This document shows positions 53,805-62,912 of a stretch of 64,000 nucleotides of DNA, piece by piece. The notes beneath the pieces are model-generated. The model did not search any database. It had not been told where the DNA came from and was given only the letters and a program-made list of their open reading frames with translations. The DNA comes from Xanthomonas prunicola. GTDB taxonomy: Bacteria; Pseudomonadota; Gammaproteobacteria; Xanthomonadales; Xanthomonadaceae. A program made the position numbers and the translations under genes. Numbering within the stretch: position 1 is the stretch's first letter; each line of letters begins with the position of its first letter. Where the stretch lies: assembly GCF_002846205.1 (NCBI RefSeq), contig NZ_PHKV01000007.1:1-64000 (forward strand), written 5' to 3'.

Positions 53805-54674
53805 CTAATCCGAGGTCTTCTCCACCGCGCGAATGTCGCCACGAAATACCGGGGCGGCCTGCTCCATTTGGGTCGCAGCAGCGCCTTGCTGATCCTTGAG
53901 CAATTGCTTGCGCGTCGCCACCACCTCCCTGGCCAGTGCGATGCGACGCCCGACGACCATTTCGGTCAGCCAGTCGATCAACGCACGCGTGTACCGTTGC
54001 TGATGTTCCTTGATGCGCAGCGCATGGTCGGCGCCAGCAATCACGCGCGATGTGAGCGAACGCGCCTGCACGAACGCGGCCGCATAGTTGTGCAACACCG
54101 GCTGCGGCACGATCACATCGTGCTCGGCTTCCACCAACAACACATCGCCCTTGTAGTCGGCACAAGCGGCCAAGGCGATGTTGTCTTCCGGACGCAGGCG
54201 CTGCTGACGATAGGCCATCAGATCCGGGTCGGCATTGAGGCTGACCTTGGGCTGGTCCCAATGCGCATCCTTGTAGAGTGCGGGCGAACGCAACGCCAGC
54301 CATTCCACCGGGCGCTCGCGCGTGAGCAATGCCGACAGATAACCGCCGTAACTCAGGCCGACCACCGCGATCGACTGCGCATCCACATACGGCAAGCTCG
54401 CTAACTGATCGTAAGCGGCCTTGATGTCGTCCAGGTTCTGCGCGCGCGTCACGGTCTGGCGCATCGATGCGTAGCCTTCATGGCCGCGCAGGTCGAAGGT
54501 CATGCAGATGCAGCCCAGGCCAGCAGCCTCGCGTGCGCGCACCAAACTGTGGTGTTGACTGCCACCCCAGCCGTGCACGAACAGGACGGCAGGCATGCCC
54601 GAGGGCGTCAGCAAGGTGCCACTCAGTGCATCCTCGCCGACAGGAATATCGATACTGGAAAGTTTGGCTTCCAT
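53805..54674 (-). CDS. Alpha/beta-hydrolase (acylpeptide-hydrolase/dienelactone-hydrolase-like)
   Basis: A 289-residue cytoplasmic hydrolase. The oxyanion region [13 protein letters not shown] is at about 31, the nucleophile elbow [12 protein letters not shown] (Ser) at about 105, the Asp in [10 protein letters not shown] and the His in ADHALR complete the triad. The family is broad, so the substrate cannot be read. The ATG at 54674 overlaps the stop of the DUF3182 gene (TAATG), so the two are coupled. A GTG at 54707 with no clear advantage is rejected. The C-terminal ~35 residues are polar and variable. Confidence 0.85.
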   Translation of the reverse strand: MEAKLSSIDIPVGEDALSGTLLTPSGMPAVLFVHGWGGSQHHSLVRAREAAGLGCICMTFDLRGHEGYASMRQTVTRAQNLDDIKAAYDQLASLPYVDAQSIAVVGLSYGGYLSALLTRERPVEWLALRSPALYKDAHWDQPKVSLNADPDLMAYRQQRLRPEDNIALAACADYKGDVLLVEAEHDVIVPQPVLHNYAAAFVQARSLTSRVIAGADHALRIKEHQQRYTRALIDWLTEMVVGRRIALAREVVATRKQLLKDQQGAAATQMEQAAPVFRGDIRAVEKTSD

Positions 54675-55768
54675 TACGTCGCAGAGACCCTCCTGTATTT
54701 GTAACACGGCCCCGGCCCGGGTTGCGTTGCGCGGTAGTAGATCTGCGCATCGGCCGGCGGCTCGCCCTCATAGATTTCATGAGTGGACGCAGTGACCCAT
54801 TGCAATGCAGGATCTTGCTGAAACGCGGCAATTGCAGCGAGTTCGGCCGGTGTGGCGCCGCCAATCCGCCAGGATTGTTCAAGCACGCCACACACCTGCA
54901 CGTTGCCAGCATCTTTGCCGCTAACCACATCATAGTTGCGGCGGGAGATCTGCAACTCAGGATAGGCAGCGGCGATGAATCGATCGTATCTGCACGCCTG
55001 TTCGACCACCCGCTGCTCAAGCGGCGGCAATGCGGTGGCCATCAATGCCTCCAGCGATCCGCGGTACACGCGCAGCGCCGAGCCGCCGTAGACAGCGGTG
55101 CCATCCACGCTGGGCACGCTGCATTGGGTGCCGTAGTACGCGATCTGGATGCCGGCGACGCATAGCTCGCCCACGCTATGCGTCAGCGGCTGCAGGATGT
55201 TGCGCTCCAGCACCGCGCCATGCGTGTCTAGATAGGTGTCGGGCAGGCTGTCCAACACCTGCATGAGCTGCAATGGGTCGGCAATGCGCCACTGTTCGTT
55301 ACCGCCCACGCCGGTCGGCAACTTCAAGCGCACACCTCCACCGCCAGACAGCGCCGCGAACGCATGTATCGCATTCTGGCGAGAAAAAATGGTATAGCCC
55401 GGCAATGTGGCGGAAATCAATGAGGTGGCCAGCGCCTGATCCCAGCCTTCGATGCGTGCTGCATCGTTGCTGATCAACGGGTGACCAATCACCTTGGTGG
55501 CCAGAAACGCATACGGCACGATCCCGCCGAGCAAATCGCCAGCGCCATGAATACCGAGTCCGCGTGCTTGCGCAAGGGTAAGCGTGTCGTCGGGGACGTG
55601 AAAGCTGCCGGCTTCGATGCGACCATCAACGGCAACGCCGGCATCGCGCACACCCAGCAAGCGGGCGATCTCGCTGCACACCCACGCATGTGTCGCACGC
55701 TCATGACCATGCTTGGGCACACGGCGCGTGGCGTGCCCAAGCACTTGTCGAAAGTGCGTCTGTGCCAT
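54674..55768 (-). CDS. DUF3182-family protein (ATP-grasp-like), unknown function
   Basis: A protein of 364 residues from ATG 55768, which has GGGAGAGG just upstream. The further in-frame starts at 55786 and 55813 are less well placed. The segment [19 protein letters not shown] is rich in Gly like an ATP-binding loop, and [11 protein letters not shown] and [24 protein letters not shown] suggest an ATP-grasp-type fold, which I recall for DUF3182. It is coupled by TAATG overlap to the hydrolase, and a 54-residue membrane protein precedes it. The family's pairing with an alpha/beta-hydrolase seems to be conserved, but the reaction is unknown. Confidence 0.8.
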   Translation of the reverse strand: MAQTHFRQVLGHATRRVPKHGHERATHAWVCSEIARLLGVRDAGVAVDGRIEAGSFHVPDDTLTLAQARGLGIHGAGDLLGGIVPYAFLATKVIGHPLISNDAARIEGWDQALATSLISATLPGYTIFSRQNAIHAFAALSGGGGVRLKLPTGVGGNEQWRIADPLQLMQVLDSLPDTYLDTHGAVLERNILQPLTHSVGELCVAGIQIAYYGTQCSVPSVDGTAVYGGSALRVYRGSLEALMATALPPLEQRVVEQACRYDRFIAAAYPELQISRRNYDVVSGKDAGNVQVCGVLEQSWRIGGATPAELAAIAAFQQDPALQWVTASTHEIYEGEPPADAQIYYRATQPGPGPCYKYRRVSAT

Positions 55769-55853
55769 GACCTCTCCCTGCGGCATGGCCGCGTCGTTGC
55801 TGGCCTCGGTCACCGCTGAGGAACGGGTCTAAAAATGCGTTGGCGTGAGCGTC

Positions 55854-56018
55854 TTATTTCAGTGCCAGATACAGGCCCAGCACGATGAGGAACACCACGA
55901 TCAAACTGATGGCGATGCGCCCACCACGCAGCTCCAACAAGGCGTGCCACCACACGCGCGCTTCAGGTGTGCCAACGGCATGCTGTGGCTTACGGTCACT
56001 GGTCTCGCTGTCCTGCAT
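55854..56018 (-). CDS. Small single-span membrane protein, 54 residues
   Basis: Read directly: ATG at 56018, stop TAA at 55856-55854. The product begins MQDSETSDRKPQHAVGTPEA and ends with one membrane helix (AISLIVVFLIVLGLYLALK). A GGAGCGAGAG/AGG ribosome site lies upstream. It sits 85 bp before the DUF3182 gene on the same strand and could lead that operon. No family is recognised. The N-out or N-in topology is not certain; the Arg before the helix suggests N-in. Confidence 0.7.
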   Translation of the reverse strand: MQDSETSDRKPQHAVGTPEARVWWHALLELRGGRIAISLIVVFLIVLGLYLALK

Positions 56019-56428
56019 CCTGAGTGCTCTCGCTCCATTACGTCATCGTCCACCATAATGATCAGACGTTACACAAGTGTGGAGCGGTTCAGAATCTTCC
56101 GTGAAATGCGGCATTTCGCACGCAAATTTGCCTGATTCGATGGCAATGTATGCTTTGTTCTGCAGGGTATAGCGCGCTGCGGTCGCAATAGCGGAGCGAT
56201 ACGAAGCCGCTGCCTTTCGTTCGTTGAAGCAGCTGCGGACGTGTCATATCGTGCGCGCTGACGACATGCACGTGTCTGCATGCATCGCGTGTAGAACACC
56301 GAAGCAGTCTGACCAATTAAGTGTGCGTCGCCCTGTAGCGCTGCTATGGTCGGGTTCGATGATCATTCGTTGACATACCTGCAGTTACTCTGCAGGTCAA
56401 GTTTGTTTACCCCGGAACACGTCAAGTC
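56019..56428. other. Divergent intergenic region
   Basis: 410 bp between the small membrane protein and the next rightward gene. Short open frames here are not credible. It includes the TTGACA/inverted-repeat element at 56370-56397. Confidence 0.5.
56370..56397 (+). promoter_or_regulatory. -35-like TTGACA followed by an inverted repeat
   Basis: TTGACA (56370-56375) is followed by ACCTGCAG and CTGCAGGT, exact reverse complements around TTACT (56377-56397). No good -10 follows at the usual spacing. An operator over a promoter is possible for the gene starting at 56429. Confidence 0.4.
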
Positions 56429-56710
56429 ATGAGCAGAGATCCATCCGTCATCGATGTACAGGCCGAAATCGCGCATTGGCAGGCGCGGCATGCTCAGGGC
56501 AACCTTGGCGCAGGCAAGTTCAGCGAGTTGTCCCCGGTGGTGAAGATGGCCTGCGATATCTACCTGCAGGCACCGCGTTCGAGCGATCAGGAACGTCTGC
56601 GCCTGTTCCGGGACCGCTTGGAGCACCACTTCATTTCATCCAGCACACAGTCCAACTACGAACAGTTGGCAACCGATTGCTGGCAGCGTTTGGGCACACG
56701 CAATCGTTGA
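56429..56710 (+). CDS. Small helical protein, unknown function
   Basis: A 93-residue soluble, mostly helical protein (VIDVQAEIAHWQARHAQ, MACDIYLQAP, RLRLFRDRLEHHF). It starts at ATG 56429 and has normal GC-rich codon use. I do not recognise the family. It precedes two more small genes of unknown role (56763, 57116), with which it shares strand and short gaps, so co-expression is likely. It might belong to the stress-type group that fills this region. Confidence 0.7.
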   Translation: MSRDPSVIDVQAEIAHWQARHAQGNLGAGKFSELSPVVKMACDIYLQAPRSSDQERLRLFRDRLEHHFISSSTQSNYEQLATDCWQRLGTRNR

Positions 56711-56762
56711 GCTCGCAGTCTCGAGCAGTACGAGTAGGACCTGTTTTTCATCGGAGATCATC

Positions 56763-57038
56763 ATGAAAACCCCGTATCAAGTGCAGCAGGAGCTGGAACG
56801 ATTGGAGCGGCTGGTTCCGCACATCGTCAGCGACCAGGGCGACCGCGCGGAGGAAATCCTTGGCTTCCACATCGCCAGTCTGCTGGGGAGCGCACCGGCC
56901 AGCGAACACATGTTGATTCGCGAGCGTACCGCCCGCATGGCGCGCACCTGCCGCAGTGCACAGGAGGCAGTGCGTGCACCCAAGGTACCTGTCAGACCCG
57001 TGGGCATTGCGCCCGTTGCCCAGCCGCAATTGGCCTGA
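56763..57038 (+). CDS. Small helical protein, unknown function
   Basis: A 91-residue protein beginning MKTPYQVQQELERLERLVPH, with a predicted long amphipathic helix, a second helix (ERTARMARTCRSAQEAVRAP) and a Pro/Val-rich tail. There is no signal peptide. ATG 56763 follows GGAGATCATC. It lies 52 bp downstream of the previous gene and 77 bp upstream of the DUF4142 lipoprotein. No family is recognised. Confidence 0.68.
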   Translation: MKTPYQVQQELERLERLVPHIVSDQGDRAEEILGFHIASLLGSAPASEHMLIRERTARMARTCRSAQEAVRAPKVPVRPVGIAPVAQPQLA

Positions 57039-57115
57039 CCGACACCTCTCCGGAGCCGCACAGCGGCTCCTTTGCATTCCACCCTCGACAATTGCCGATT
57101 CTTTCCAGGACCTCC

Positions 57116-57709
57116 ATGAAATCCACGCTCATCACTGCTTCGCTGTTGGCCATGCTCTCCCTGACTGCGTGCGATCGCCCTGGTGGCGATGCATCGCGCA
57201 CGGCCCCAGCGGTGTCGCCCGAACCGACGGCTGCGCCTGTCAGCGGCAGCGGTGCGACCGAATTGGCCAAGGGTGATGGCGCGGTGTTGGGCGTGCTGGC
57301 GGCCATCGACGAGAATGAGATTGCGCTCGCCAAGCAGGCCATCGAACAGGATCTGGGAGGGGCCACTGGCGATTTCGCGCAGCAGATGCTGCACGACCAC
57401 GAAGCGAACCTTGAAAAGACCAAGTCGCTTGGCGCAGCCGAGAGCCCGCGTGCCGAAGCCATGCGCGCCAAGGGCAAGGCTGCTGTGGAAGCGCTGTCCA
57501 AAACACTGACCTTGCCCGACGGCAAGGACGCGTACCGCAACGCGTTCATGCGCACGATGGTCATCGACCATGGTGACACGATCAAGATCATCGATTCGGA
57601 ACTGCTGCCCGCTGCCGAAAGCGCACCGGTCAAGCAGCACCTGGAAGAGACCCGACGCGTGGTCTCGGCGCATTTCGAACGCGCCCACGCGGTGTCCTCG
57701 TCCAAATAA
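57116..57709 (+). CDS. DUF4142-family lipoprotein
   Basis: A 197-residue envelope lipoprotein. The signal peptide ends in the lipobox LSLTAC, with Cys about residue 19. A Pro/Ala spacer precedes a four-helix DUF4142 domain (DGAVLGVLAAIDENEIALAK, FAQQMLHDHEANLEKTKSL, AYRNAFMRTMVIDHGDTIKI, and a last helix). His and Asp/Glu residues in HDHEAN and IDHGD could bind metal, though I do not know this for the family. ATG 57116; the earlier in-frame codon at 57092 is not needed. A terminator follows. Confidence 0.88.
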   Translation: MKSTLITASLLAMLSLTACDRPGGDASRTAPAVSPEPTAAPVSGSGATELAKGDGAVLGVLAAIDENEIALAKQAIEQDLGGATGDFAQQMLHDHEANLEKTKSLGAAESPRAEAMRAKGKAAVEALSKTLTLPDGKDAYRNAFMRTMVIDHGDTIKIIDSELLPAAESAPVKQHLEETRRVVSAHFERAHAVSSSK

Positions 57710-57733
57710 GCAACTGTCCGGACTGCACCCTGC

Positions 57734-57760
57734 AAACGCGCCGGCCCGTCCGGCGCGTTT
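57734..57760 (+). terminator. Terminator after the DUF4142 gene
   Basis: AAACGCGCCGG and CCGGCGCGTTT pair perfectly around CCCGT, followed by GCGTTT. It lies 25 bp after the stop codon. Confidence 0.8.
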
Positions 57761-57915
57761 GCGTTTAGCGCCCAGTACATGCCGCTGCCTGCGAGGCGCT
57801 TCGGCCACGCAGTGAGATGACGGCGCAGCGCACAGCGGGATGTCCGCGCCAGCTTCACCTCGCTTGGCGTGATCCTGGCCTATGGTGCCGCATCGATTCG
57901 GCCCGGGAGCCATCC

Positions 57916-58803
57916 ATGCATCTGCTCATCACCGGCGGCACCGGCTTCATCGGCCAAGCCTTGTGCCCGGCATTGCTGCAGGCCGGCCATCAGGTCAGCG
58001 TCCTGACTCGCGACGTGCGACGCGCCAGGCGCACCCTGCCCGGCGTCACTGCGGTGGAGACGCTGGACAGGATGCAGGCCGATGCAGTCATCAACCTGGC
58101 CGGCGAGCCGCTGGCTGCAGGCCGTTGGACCGATGCCCGCAAGCAGCGCTTCCGCGAATCGCGCCTGGGCATCACCCGCCAATTGCATGCCTGGATTGCG
58201 CAGCAGCCGGCCGCGCAACGCCCCTCTGTGCTGATTTCCGGCTCGGCCGTGGGCTATTACGGCGCGCGGGGCGACACGGCACTGACCGAAGCCGAGCCCG
58301 CCGGCGATGACTTCTCTGCCGTGCTGTGCCGCGATTGGGAAGCCGAAGCAACTACCATCGCCGCCCTCGGCCCGCGCGTGAGCTGGGTGCGCACCGGTAT
58401 CGTGCTGGATCGCGATGGCGGCGCGCTGGCCCGCATGCTGCCGGCATTCCGTTTCGGCGGCGGCGGGCCGTTCGGCGATGGCCGGCACTGGATGAGCTGG
58501 ATCCACCGCGCCGATATGGTCGCGCTCTTGCGATGGCTGCTGCAGCACGGCCAGCCCGGCGCCTACAACGCTACTGCGCCCAACCCGGTCACCAATGCAG
58601 AATTTGCGCGCACGCTGGCCCATGTGTTGCACCGCCCCGCCCTGCTGGCATTGCCGGCAGGGCTGCTGCGGCTGGGCTTCGGCGAGATGGCCAACCTGCT
58701 GCTGATCAGCCAGCGCGTACTGCCGCAACGCGCGCTCGATGCCGGCTTCCGCTTCCAGTACGTCCAGCTGGACGCGGCGCTGCGCGCCATTCTGCAGCGC
58801 TGA
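57916..58803 (+). CDS. TIGR01777-family NAD(P)-binding epimerase (YfcH-like)
   Basis: A 295-residue protein of the extended SDR fold. The N-terminal GGTGFIGQALCPALLQAGH binds the cofactor, and VINLAGEPLAAGRWT, then LISGSAVGYYGARGD at about 110 and the WMSWIHRADM stretch are signatures of the YfcH/TIGR01777 (SulA-like epimerase) group. The usual DUF1731 C-terminal helix region is present (ALRLGFGE type). No substrate is known for the family. ATG 57916 places the glycine motif at the N terminus; the frame open back to 57817 is not conserved. Confidence 0.9.
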   Translation: MHLLITGGTGFIGQALCPALLQAGHQVSVLTRDVRRARRTLPGVTAVETLDRMQADAVINLAGEPLAAGRWTDARKQRFRESRLGITRQLHAWIAQQPAAQRPSVLISGSAVGYYGARGDTALTEAEPAGDDFSAVLCRDWEAEATTIAALGPRVSWVRTGIVLDRDGGALARMLPAFRFGGGGPFGDGRHWMSWIHRADMVALLRWLLQHGQPGAYNATAPNPVTNAEFARTLAHVLHRPALLALPAGLLRLGFGEMANLLLISQRVLPQRALDAGFRFQYVQLDAALRAILQR

Positions 58804-58976
58804 TCGGCGACCAAGACGCGGCCAACCGAAAGGGCTCCTCCTGGACGCAAGCAACACAGTGACGCAGCAGAGAGGCGTCACCAAGGGCAGGTAGAACGAC
58901 ACGGGAAAGGCTAAGCAGGCTGCAACGAACGACTCCCTAAGACAGCGACAAGAAGGGCCAACGACTCGGCCACAAA

Positions 58977-59009
58977 AAAAGCCGACGCTGTTGCACAGTG
59001 CCGGCTTTT
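58977..59009. terminator. Bidirectional terminator with A and T tracts
   Basis: AAAAGCCGAC and GCCGGCTTTT pair at 9 of 10 positions around an inner CTGT/ACAG stem. A-rich (58971-58980) and T-rich flanks allow use by the convergent genes. Confidence 0.75.
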
Positions 59010-59064
59010 CAACAGGACATCTGGTGCGTGCGCTGCACGCAGCGCACGCCGCAGCGTGACGACC

Positions 59065-59883
59065 TCAGCGCGTCACGCGCTTTACGGCTTTTTTGCCCAC
59101 TGCCTTGCGGGCAGCGGTGGTCTTGGCCACAGCACGCGTTGCCGGGGTCTTGGTGACCTTGGCCGCTTTCTTCAACGCGGTTTTTGTCACCGCCTTCTTG
59201 AGCGGAGCCTTCTTCACTGCGGCCTGTTTGGTCGCGGTCTGCTTGGCGACCGGCGCTTTCTTGGCCGCGGGCTTGGCCGGCGTCTTGGCAACCGACTTCT
59301 TCGCTGCCGCCGACTTGGCCGCGGCCTTCTTCGCTGCCGTACGCGCGTTCACCGTTGCAACAGCGGTCTTGCGCGCTGTGCTCTTGGCGGCAGTCTTGGC
59401 ACTCAGTGCAGCCGCTTCGGCCTTGGCGTTGGCCTTGGCAGTTTCCAGCTTGCGCTTGGTCTTGGCCTTGGTGTCGGTGATCTTCTTCTTGGCGGCGGCG
59501 CTGGTGCTGCTCAACTTCTGCTTGGCCGCATCCTTGGTGGACACCAGCTTCTGCTTCGCGGCGTCTTTGGTGGCGACCAGCTTGTCCTTGGCAGCATCCT
59601 TGGTCGCCGTCAGCGAACGCGTGGTCTTGGCCACGCTGCGCTTCACTGCGGTGGCCGCGGCGCCGGCCTTCTTGGCCACGTTCTTTTCGACCTTGACCAC
59701 CGCCTTGCGCGCTTTGGCTACACGCGTCTTGACCTCTTCCACTGCCGTGCCTGCAGCTTCCTGCACGCTGGCGACCGCCTCGCTGGTGGTACTGGCGATG
59801 GTCTCGGTCAACTCGGTGGCGGTGCTCTTTACGCTATCGACGGCGTCGGACAGGGTTGCCGTTACACCATTGCCGTTGCTCAT
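59065..59883 (-). CDS. Histone-H1-like, Lys/Ala-rich protein with LEA-type 11-residue repeats
   Basis: A 272-residue, very basic low-complexity protein. Residues about 94-159 are six 11-residue units, TKDAAKDKLVA, TKDAAKQKLVS, TKDAAKQKLSS, then more diverged ones, the pattern of group-3 LEA helices. The C-terminal ~110 residues are AKKAxAK and KTPAKPAAKK runs like bacterial histone H1/AlgP proteins that bind DNA. The N-terminal ~60 residues are Thr/Ser/Ala-rich amphipathic helix. ATG 59883 follows AAGGAGGGACT, an excellent ribosome site. It probably binds DNA or protects macromolecules under stress. Confidence 0.82.
   Translation of the reverse strand: MSNGNGVTATLSDAVDSVKSTATELTETIASTTSEAVASVQEAAGTAVEEVKTRVAKARKAVVKVEKNVAKKAGAAATAVKRSVAKTTRSLTATKDAAKDKLVATKDAAKQKLVSTKDAAKQKLSSTSAAAKKKITDTKAKTKRKLETAKANAKAEAAALSAKTAAKSTARKTAVATVNARTAAKKAAAKSAAAKKSVAKTPAKPAAKKAPVAKQTATKQAAVKKAPLKKAVTKTALKKAAKVTKTPATRAVAKTTAARKAVGKKAVKRVTR
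59407..59604 (-). repeat. Six tandem 33-bp (11-codon) repeats within the H1-like gene
   Basis: The coding repeats of residues 94-159 are near-identical for the first three units (ACCAAGGAYGCsGCsAAG pattern on the coding strand) and decay afterwards. Such repeats can change in copy number. Confidence 0.7.
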
Positions 59884-60125
59884 AGTCCCTCCTTAAGGGC
59901 GTCAGTGCGGGAAACCGGGCGATGCGCGACCGCACGCAACATGCTGAACAGGCATCGGATGAAGCGGACGCTACGCCGGGCCTGACGGGCTGTCAACGCA
60001 ATCGGGGCAAGGGATGCGCGGCACTTTCACCAGCAGTTAAATTGTACCCAGGCACTCTCGTTCAGCTTGATTTACGCAGTCAGACGCCCTATTCCTCTTC
60101 CACCGCGTAACCCGGAATCCGTTCC

Positions 60126-61562
60126 ATGCGACCGCTGCCCACTTTGCTGACTCTTTCGCTGGCCGCTGCCTTCGGCGGATTTGCCGCCACTGGCATCAAC
60201 GCTTGGCTCGACAACCGTGCCGACGCCACACCGCCGAGCAATGCCGCCTTTACACTGCCCACCGCCGCCGCGTTGCCGGCCGCAGTCGCCGGCCAACCGG
60301 TGCCGTCGCTGGCGCCGATGCTGCAGCAGGCGATGCCGGCAGTGGTGAGCGTCAACACCAAACAAGTGGTGCGCGTGCGCAACCCGTTCTTCAACGACCC
60401 GATCCTGCGCCGGCTGTTTCCACAGGTACCACAGGACCGCATCAACGAATCGCTGGGGTCGGGCGTGATCATCGATGCGCAAAAAGGCTACGTGCTGACC
60501 AATCACCACGTCATCGAAAACGCCGACGACGTGCAGGTGACGCTGGGCGACGGGCGCACGGTCAAGGCAGACTTCATCGGCTCCGATGCCGATACCGATA
60601 TCGCGTTGATCCGCATCAAGGCCGATAACCTCACCGACATCAAACTGGCCGACAGCAACGCGCTGCGCGTGGGCGATTTTGTAGTGGCGATCGGCAACCC
60701 GTTCGGCTTTACCCAGACCGTCACCTCCGGAATCGTCTCGGCAGTGGGGCGCAGCGGCATTCGCGGGCTGGGCTATCAGAACTTCATCCAGACCGATGCC
60801 TCGATCAACCCCGGTAACTCGGGCGGTGCGCTGGTCAATCTGCAGGGCCAACTGGTGGGCATCAACACCGCCAGCTTCAACCCGCAAGGCAGCATGGCCG
60901 GCAATATCGGTCTGGGCCTGGCAATTCCGTCCAACCTGGCGCGCAACGTGGTCGAACAACTGGTGACCAAGGGCGTGGTGGTGCGTGGCACGCTCGGCTT
61001 GGAAACCCAGAACCTCACCCAACAGATGCTGCAGGGGCTGGGCGTGGATTCGTTGCGTGGCGCCTTGGTGACGCGCGTGTTGCCTGGTTCCGCAGCGGCA
61101 GCCGCAGGTGTGCAACCGGGTGATGTGGTGGTGGCGGCCAACGACCAGCGCGTCGACAGTGCCGAGGCCCTGCACAACTATGAAGGCCTGCAAGCCGTTG
61201 GCAGCGCGGTGACATTGGACATCCGTCGCGATGGCAAACCGCTCAAGCTCAAGGCCACGCTAAAAGAGCAGGACCGCGCCGTTACCGGCGACATGCTCGA
61301 CCCACGCTTGACCGGCGCGACCTTCGTGGACCTGCCCGAATCGCTGCGTCAGTCCGGCATCACCGGGGTGATGGTGAGCGAGGTCAAACGCGGCGGTCGC
61401 GCCGCAGCCAATGGGTTGGTGACCGGCGATGTCATCGTGGCCAGTAGCGTGGGCGAGTTTGCCGATCTTGCCAGCTGGCGCGCCAATTTCCAGCGCAAAC
61501 CGCAGCAGCTGGTCGTGCGCATCCTGCGTGGCAACGCGCAGTACGACGCGCTGATGCGTTGA
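60126..61562 (+). CDS. Deg/HtrA-family periplasmic serine protease (DegQ/MucD type)
   Basis: A 478-residue exported protease-chaperone for misfolded envelope proteins. After a signal or anchor segment (PTLLTLSLAAAFGGFAATG) the trypsin-like domain has His in TNHHVIEN at about 124, Asp in DTDIALIRI at about 155 and Ser in PGNSGGALV at about 235. Two PDZ domains follow, the first with RGTLGLETQNL at about 288 and VLPGSAAAAAGVQPGDVVVA, the second shorter and diverged near the C terminus. ATG 60126. The neighbours are other envelope and stress genes. Confidence 0.94.
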   Translation: MRPLPTLLTLSLAAAFGGFAATGINAWLDNRADATPPSNAAFTLPTAAALPAAVAGQPVPSLAPMLQQAMPAVVSVNTKQVVRVRNPFFNDPILRRLFPQVPQDRINESLGSGVIIDAQKGYVLTNHHVIENADDVQVTLGDGRTVKADFIGSDADTDIALIRIKADNLTDIKLADSNALRVGDFVVAIGNPFGFTQTVTSGIVSAVGRSGIRGLGYQNFIQTDASINPGNSGGALVNLQGQLVGINTASFNPQGSMAGNIGLGLAIPSNLARNVVEQLVTKGVVVRGTLGLETQNLTQQMLQGLGVDSLRGALVTRVLPGSAAAAAGVQPGDVVVAANDQRVDSAEALHNYEGLQAVGSAVTLDIRRDGKPLKLKATLKEQDRAVTGDMLDPRLTGATFVDLPESLRQSGITGVMVSEVKRGGRAAANGLVTGDVIVASSVGEFADLASWRANFQRKPQQLVVRILRGNAQYDALMR

Positions 61563-61680
61563 CGTGATGTGTACCGCGAAGTGCTTCCACTAACGCCTCC
61601 TACACCCCCCCGATGCTATTGCTAGCGCTCGACCGCACGTGAGTGGCGGCTGTGTCATCAATGACCCAAGGAGATATCGC

Positions 61681-62043
61681 ATGAGCCCCACCAATACCGA
61701 ACAGCTGAAAGAAAATCTGAGCGAAGCCGGCACCCACCTGAAGTCGGCAGCCAGCGCCGCCGGCGAAGCCGTCAAGGGCGCCACCAGCGCTGCAGGCGAT
61801 GAGCTCAAGCTCGGTCGCGCCAACGTCAAGGCCGAGCTGTCCGACACCGCGCTGGCCGGCATGGCCGCTGCCGAGTTCGGCGGTGCCGCTGCCAAGGAAC
61901 AGATGGATGTGCTGGTTGCCAAGGGCAACGATCTGCTGGAAAGCGCCACCGACCTGATCCGCGAGCGTCCGCTGGCCGCCTTCGGCGTGGCCTTCGCTGC
62001 TGGCTGGGTGATCGCCAAGCTGGCACGCAGCAACGACAACTAA
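61681..62043 (+). CDS. YqjD/DUF883-like small membrane protein
   Basis: A 120-residue protein with an N-terminal amphipathic helix rich in Ala, Ser, Gly and Lys (THLKSAASAAGEAVKGATSA), a second helix, and a C-terminal membrane helix (RPLAAFGVAFAAGWVIAKL), the layout of the ElaB/YqjD/DUF883 group that tethers ribosomes or acts in stress. ATG 61681 follows AAGGAGATATCGC, a strong ribosome site. It is the first of three tightly spaced genes resembling enterobacterial yqjD-yqjE-yqjK. Confidence 0.87.
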   Translation: MSPTNTEQLKENLSEAGTHLKSAASAAGEAVKGATSAAGDELKLGRANVKAELSDTALAGMAAAEFGGAAAKEQMDVLVAKGNDLLESATDLIRERPLAAFGVAFAAGWVIAKLARSNDN

Positions 62044-62046
62044 GCC

Positions 62047-62532
62047 GTGAGCGATCAGGCCTCTACAGCTGCCGGAACCGACGCGCCCGACGCGCGTGCG
62101 GAAACGCCAGGACTGGACGAAAGCGTACGTGCGGTCGGCGCTGCCGGCCGCGCAACGCTGGGCTCGGCCAAGGACACCAGCCGCGCGTTGCGCCGGTTGG
62201 TGTCGGCCGATCTGCAACTGGCACGCAGTGCGTTCGGGCGTGGCCTGGCCTGGGCGTGCGTTGCTGTGGTGTTTGGTGCATCGTCGTGGCTGTTGCTGGC
62301 CGGTGCGATCATTGCCCTGCTGCAACGTGCCGGGCTGTCGTGGTTCCAGGCGATGTTCTTCACCGCGCTGGCAAGTTTGCTGGTGACCGGCATCGCTGCA
62401 TGGCGGGTGTTCTTTTACTTCGACCACACCGGCCTCAACGCAACGCGCCGTCAGCTCATCAAGTTGGGAATTTTCGATGATCCCAACGACGATGAAGATG
62501 CCGCGACGTCTGCCAGTGGAGCACGCACATGA
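62047..62532 (+). CDS. YqjE-like phage-holin-family (DUF1469) membrane protein
   Basis: A 161-residue protein starting at GTG 62047, three bases after the previous stop. It has a polar N-terminal tail, a helix (SRALRRLVSADLQLARSAFG) and two membrane spans (AWACVAVVFGASSWLLLAGAI and FFTALASLLVTGIAAWRVFF). The order and spacing match the YqjE/Actinobacterial-holin-X class. The function is unknown; 'holin' refers only to fold similarity. The last four bases overlap the next gene (ATGA). Confidence 0.85.
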   Translation: MSDQASTAAGTDAPDARAETPGLDESVRAVGAAGRATLGSAKDTSRALRRLVSADLQLARSAFGRGLAWACVAVVFGASSWLLLAGAIIALLQRAGLSWFQAMFFTALASLLVTGIAAWRVFFYFDHTGLNATRRQLIKLGIFDDPNDDEDAATSASGART

Positions 62533-62912
62533 AGTTTGGAGACTTACGTCAGCGCGTTGAACGTGCAGAGTTTCTAGTGGAAGGGCGCGCGCAAGAGACG
62601 CGTCTGCATTGGAGTGAATTGCGCCAGACCTGGCGTGCCGGCTGGTCTCCGCTGCGGATCGTGATGGTGGGCGTCGGGCTGGGGTTTGTCACCGGTCGCA
62701 GCGAGCCGCAGGCCGCTTTGGGCAGCATCGCCGGCAAGCTCGGCGGGATTCCCAAGATTTTGCAGATGATCAGCACGATCTCTGCGCTGTTCACTGCGCA
62801 CCGCGCCCAGGAAGCCTCCGAGCAGGCCGAACGTGCCGCGGACAATGCCGAAGAAGTCGCGGCTGATCCGGCGGTGACGGTGGTGCAGGTCCCGGTCGAT
62901 CGCGCGGCCTGA
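62529..62912 (+). CDS. YqjK-like small protein, third gene of the unit
   Basis: A 127-residue protein beginning MKFGDLRQRVERAEFLVEGR. The ATGA overlap with the previous gene couples their translation. It has an amphipathic N-terminal helix, one hydrophobic stretch (IVMVGVGLGFVTG), and a glutamate/alanine-rich C-terminal helix (ASEQAERAADNAEEVAADPA). The position agrees with yqjK, but sequence similarity is too weak to be sure. It might attach to the envelope through the hydrophobic segment. Confidence 0.78.
   Translation: MKFGDLRQRVERAEFLVEGRAQETRLHWSELRQTWRAGWSPLRIVMVGVGLGFVTGRSEPQAALGSIAGKLGGIPKILQMISTISALFTAHRAQEASEQAERAADNAEEVAADPAVTVVQVPVDRAA

Noticed and set aside
59093-59896. 267-codon hydrophobic frame on the plus strand opposite the H1-like gene
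   Set aside because: Antisense of Lys/Ala-rich repeats always reads as Leu/Phe/Ala-rich text. The minus-strand gene has an ideal ribosome site and start.
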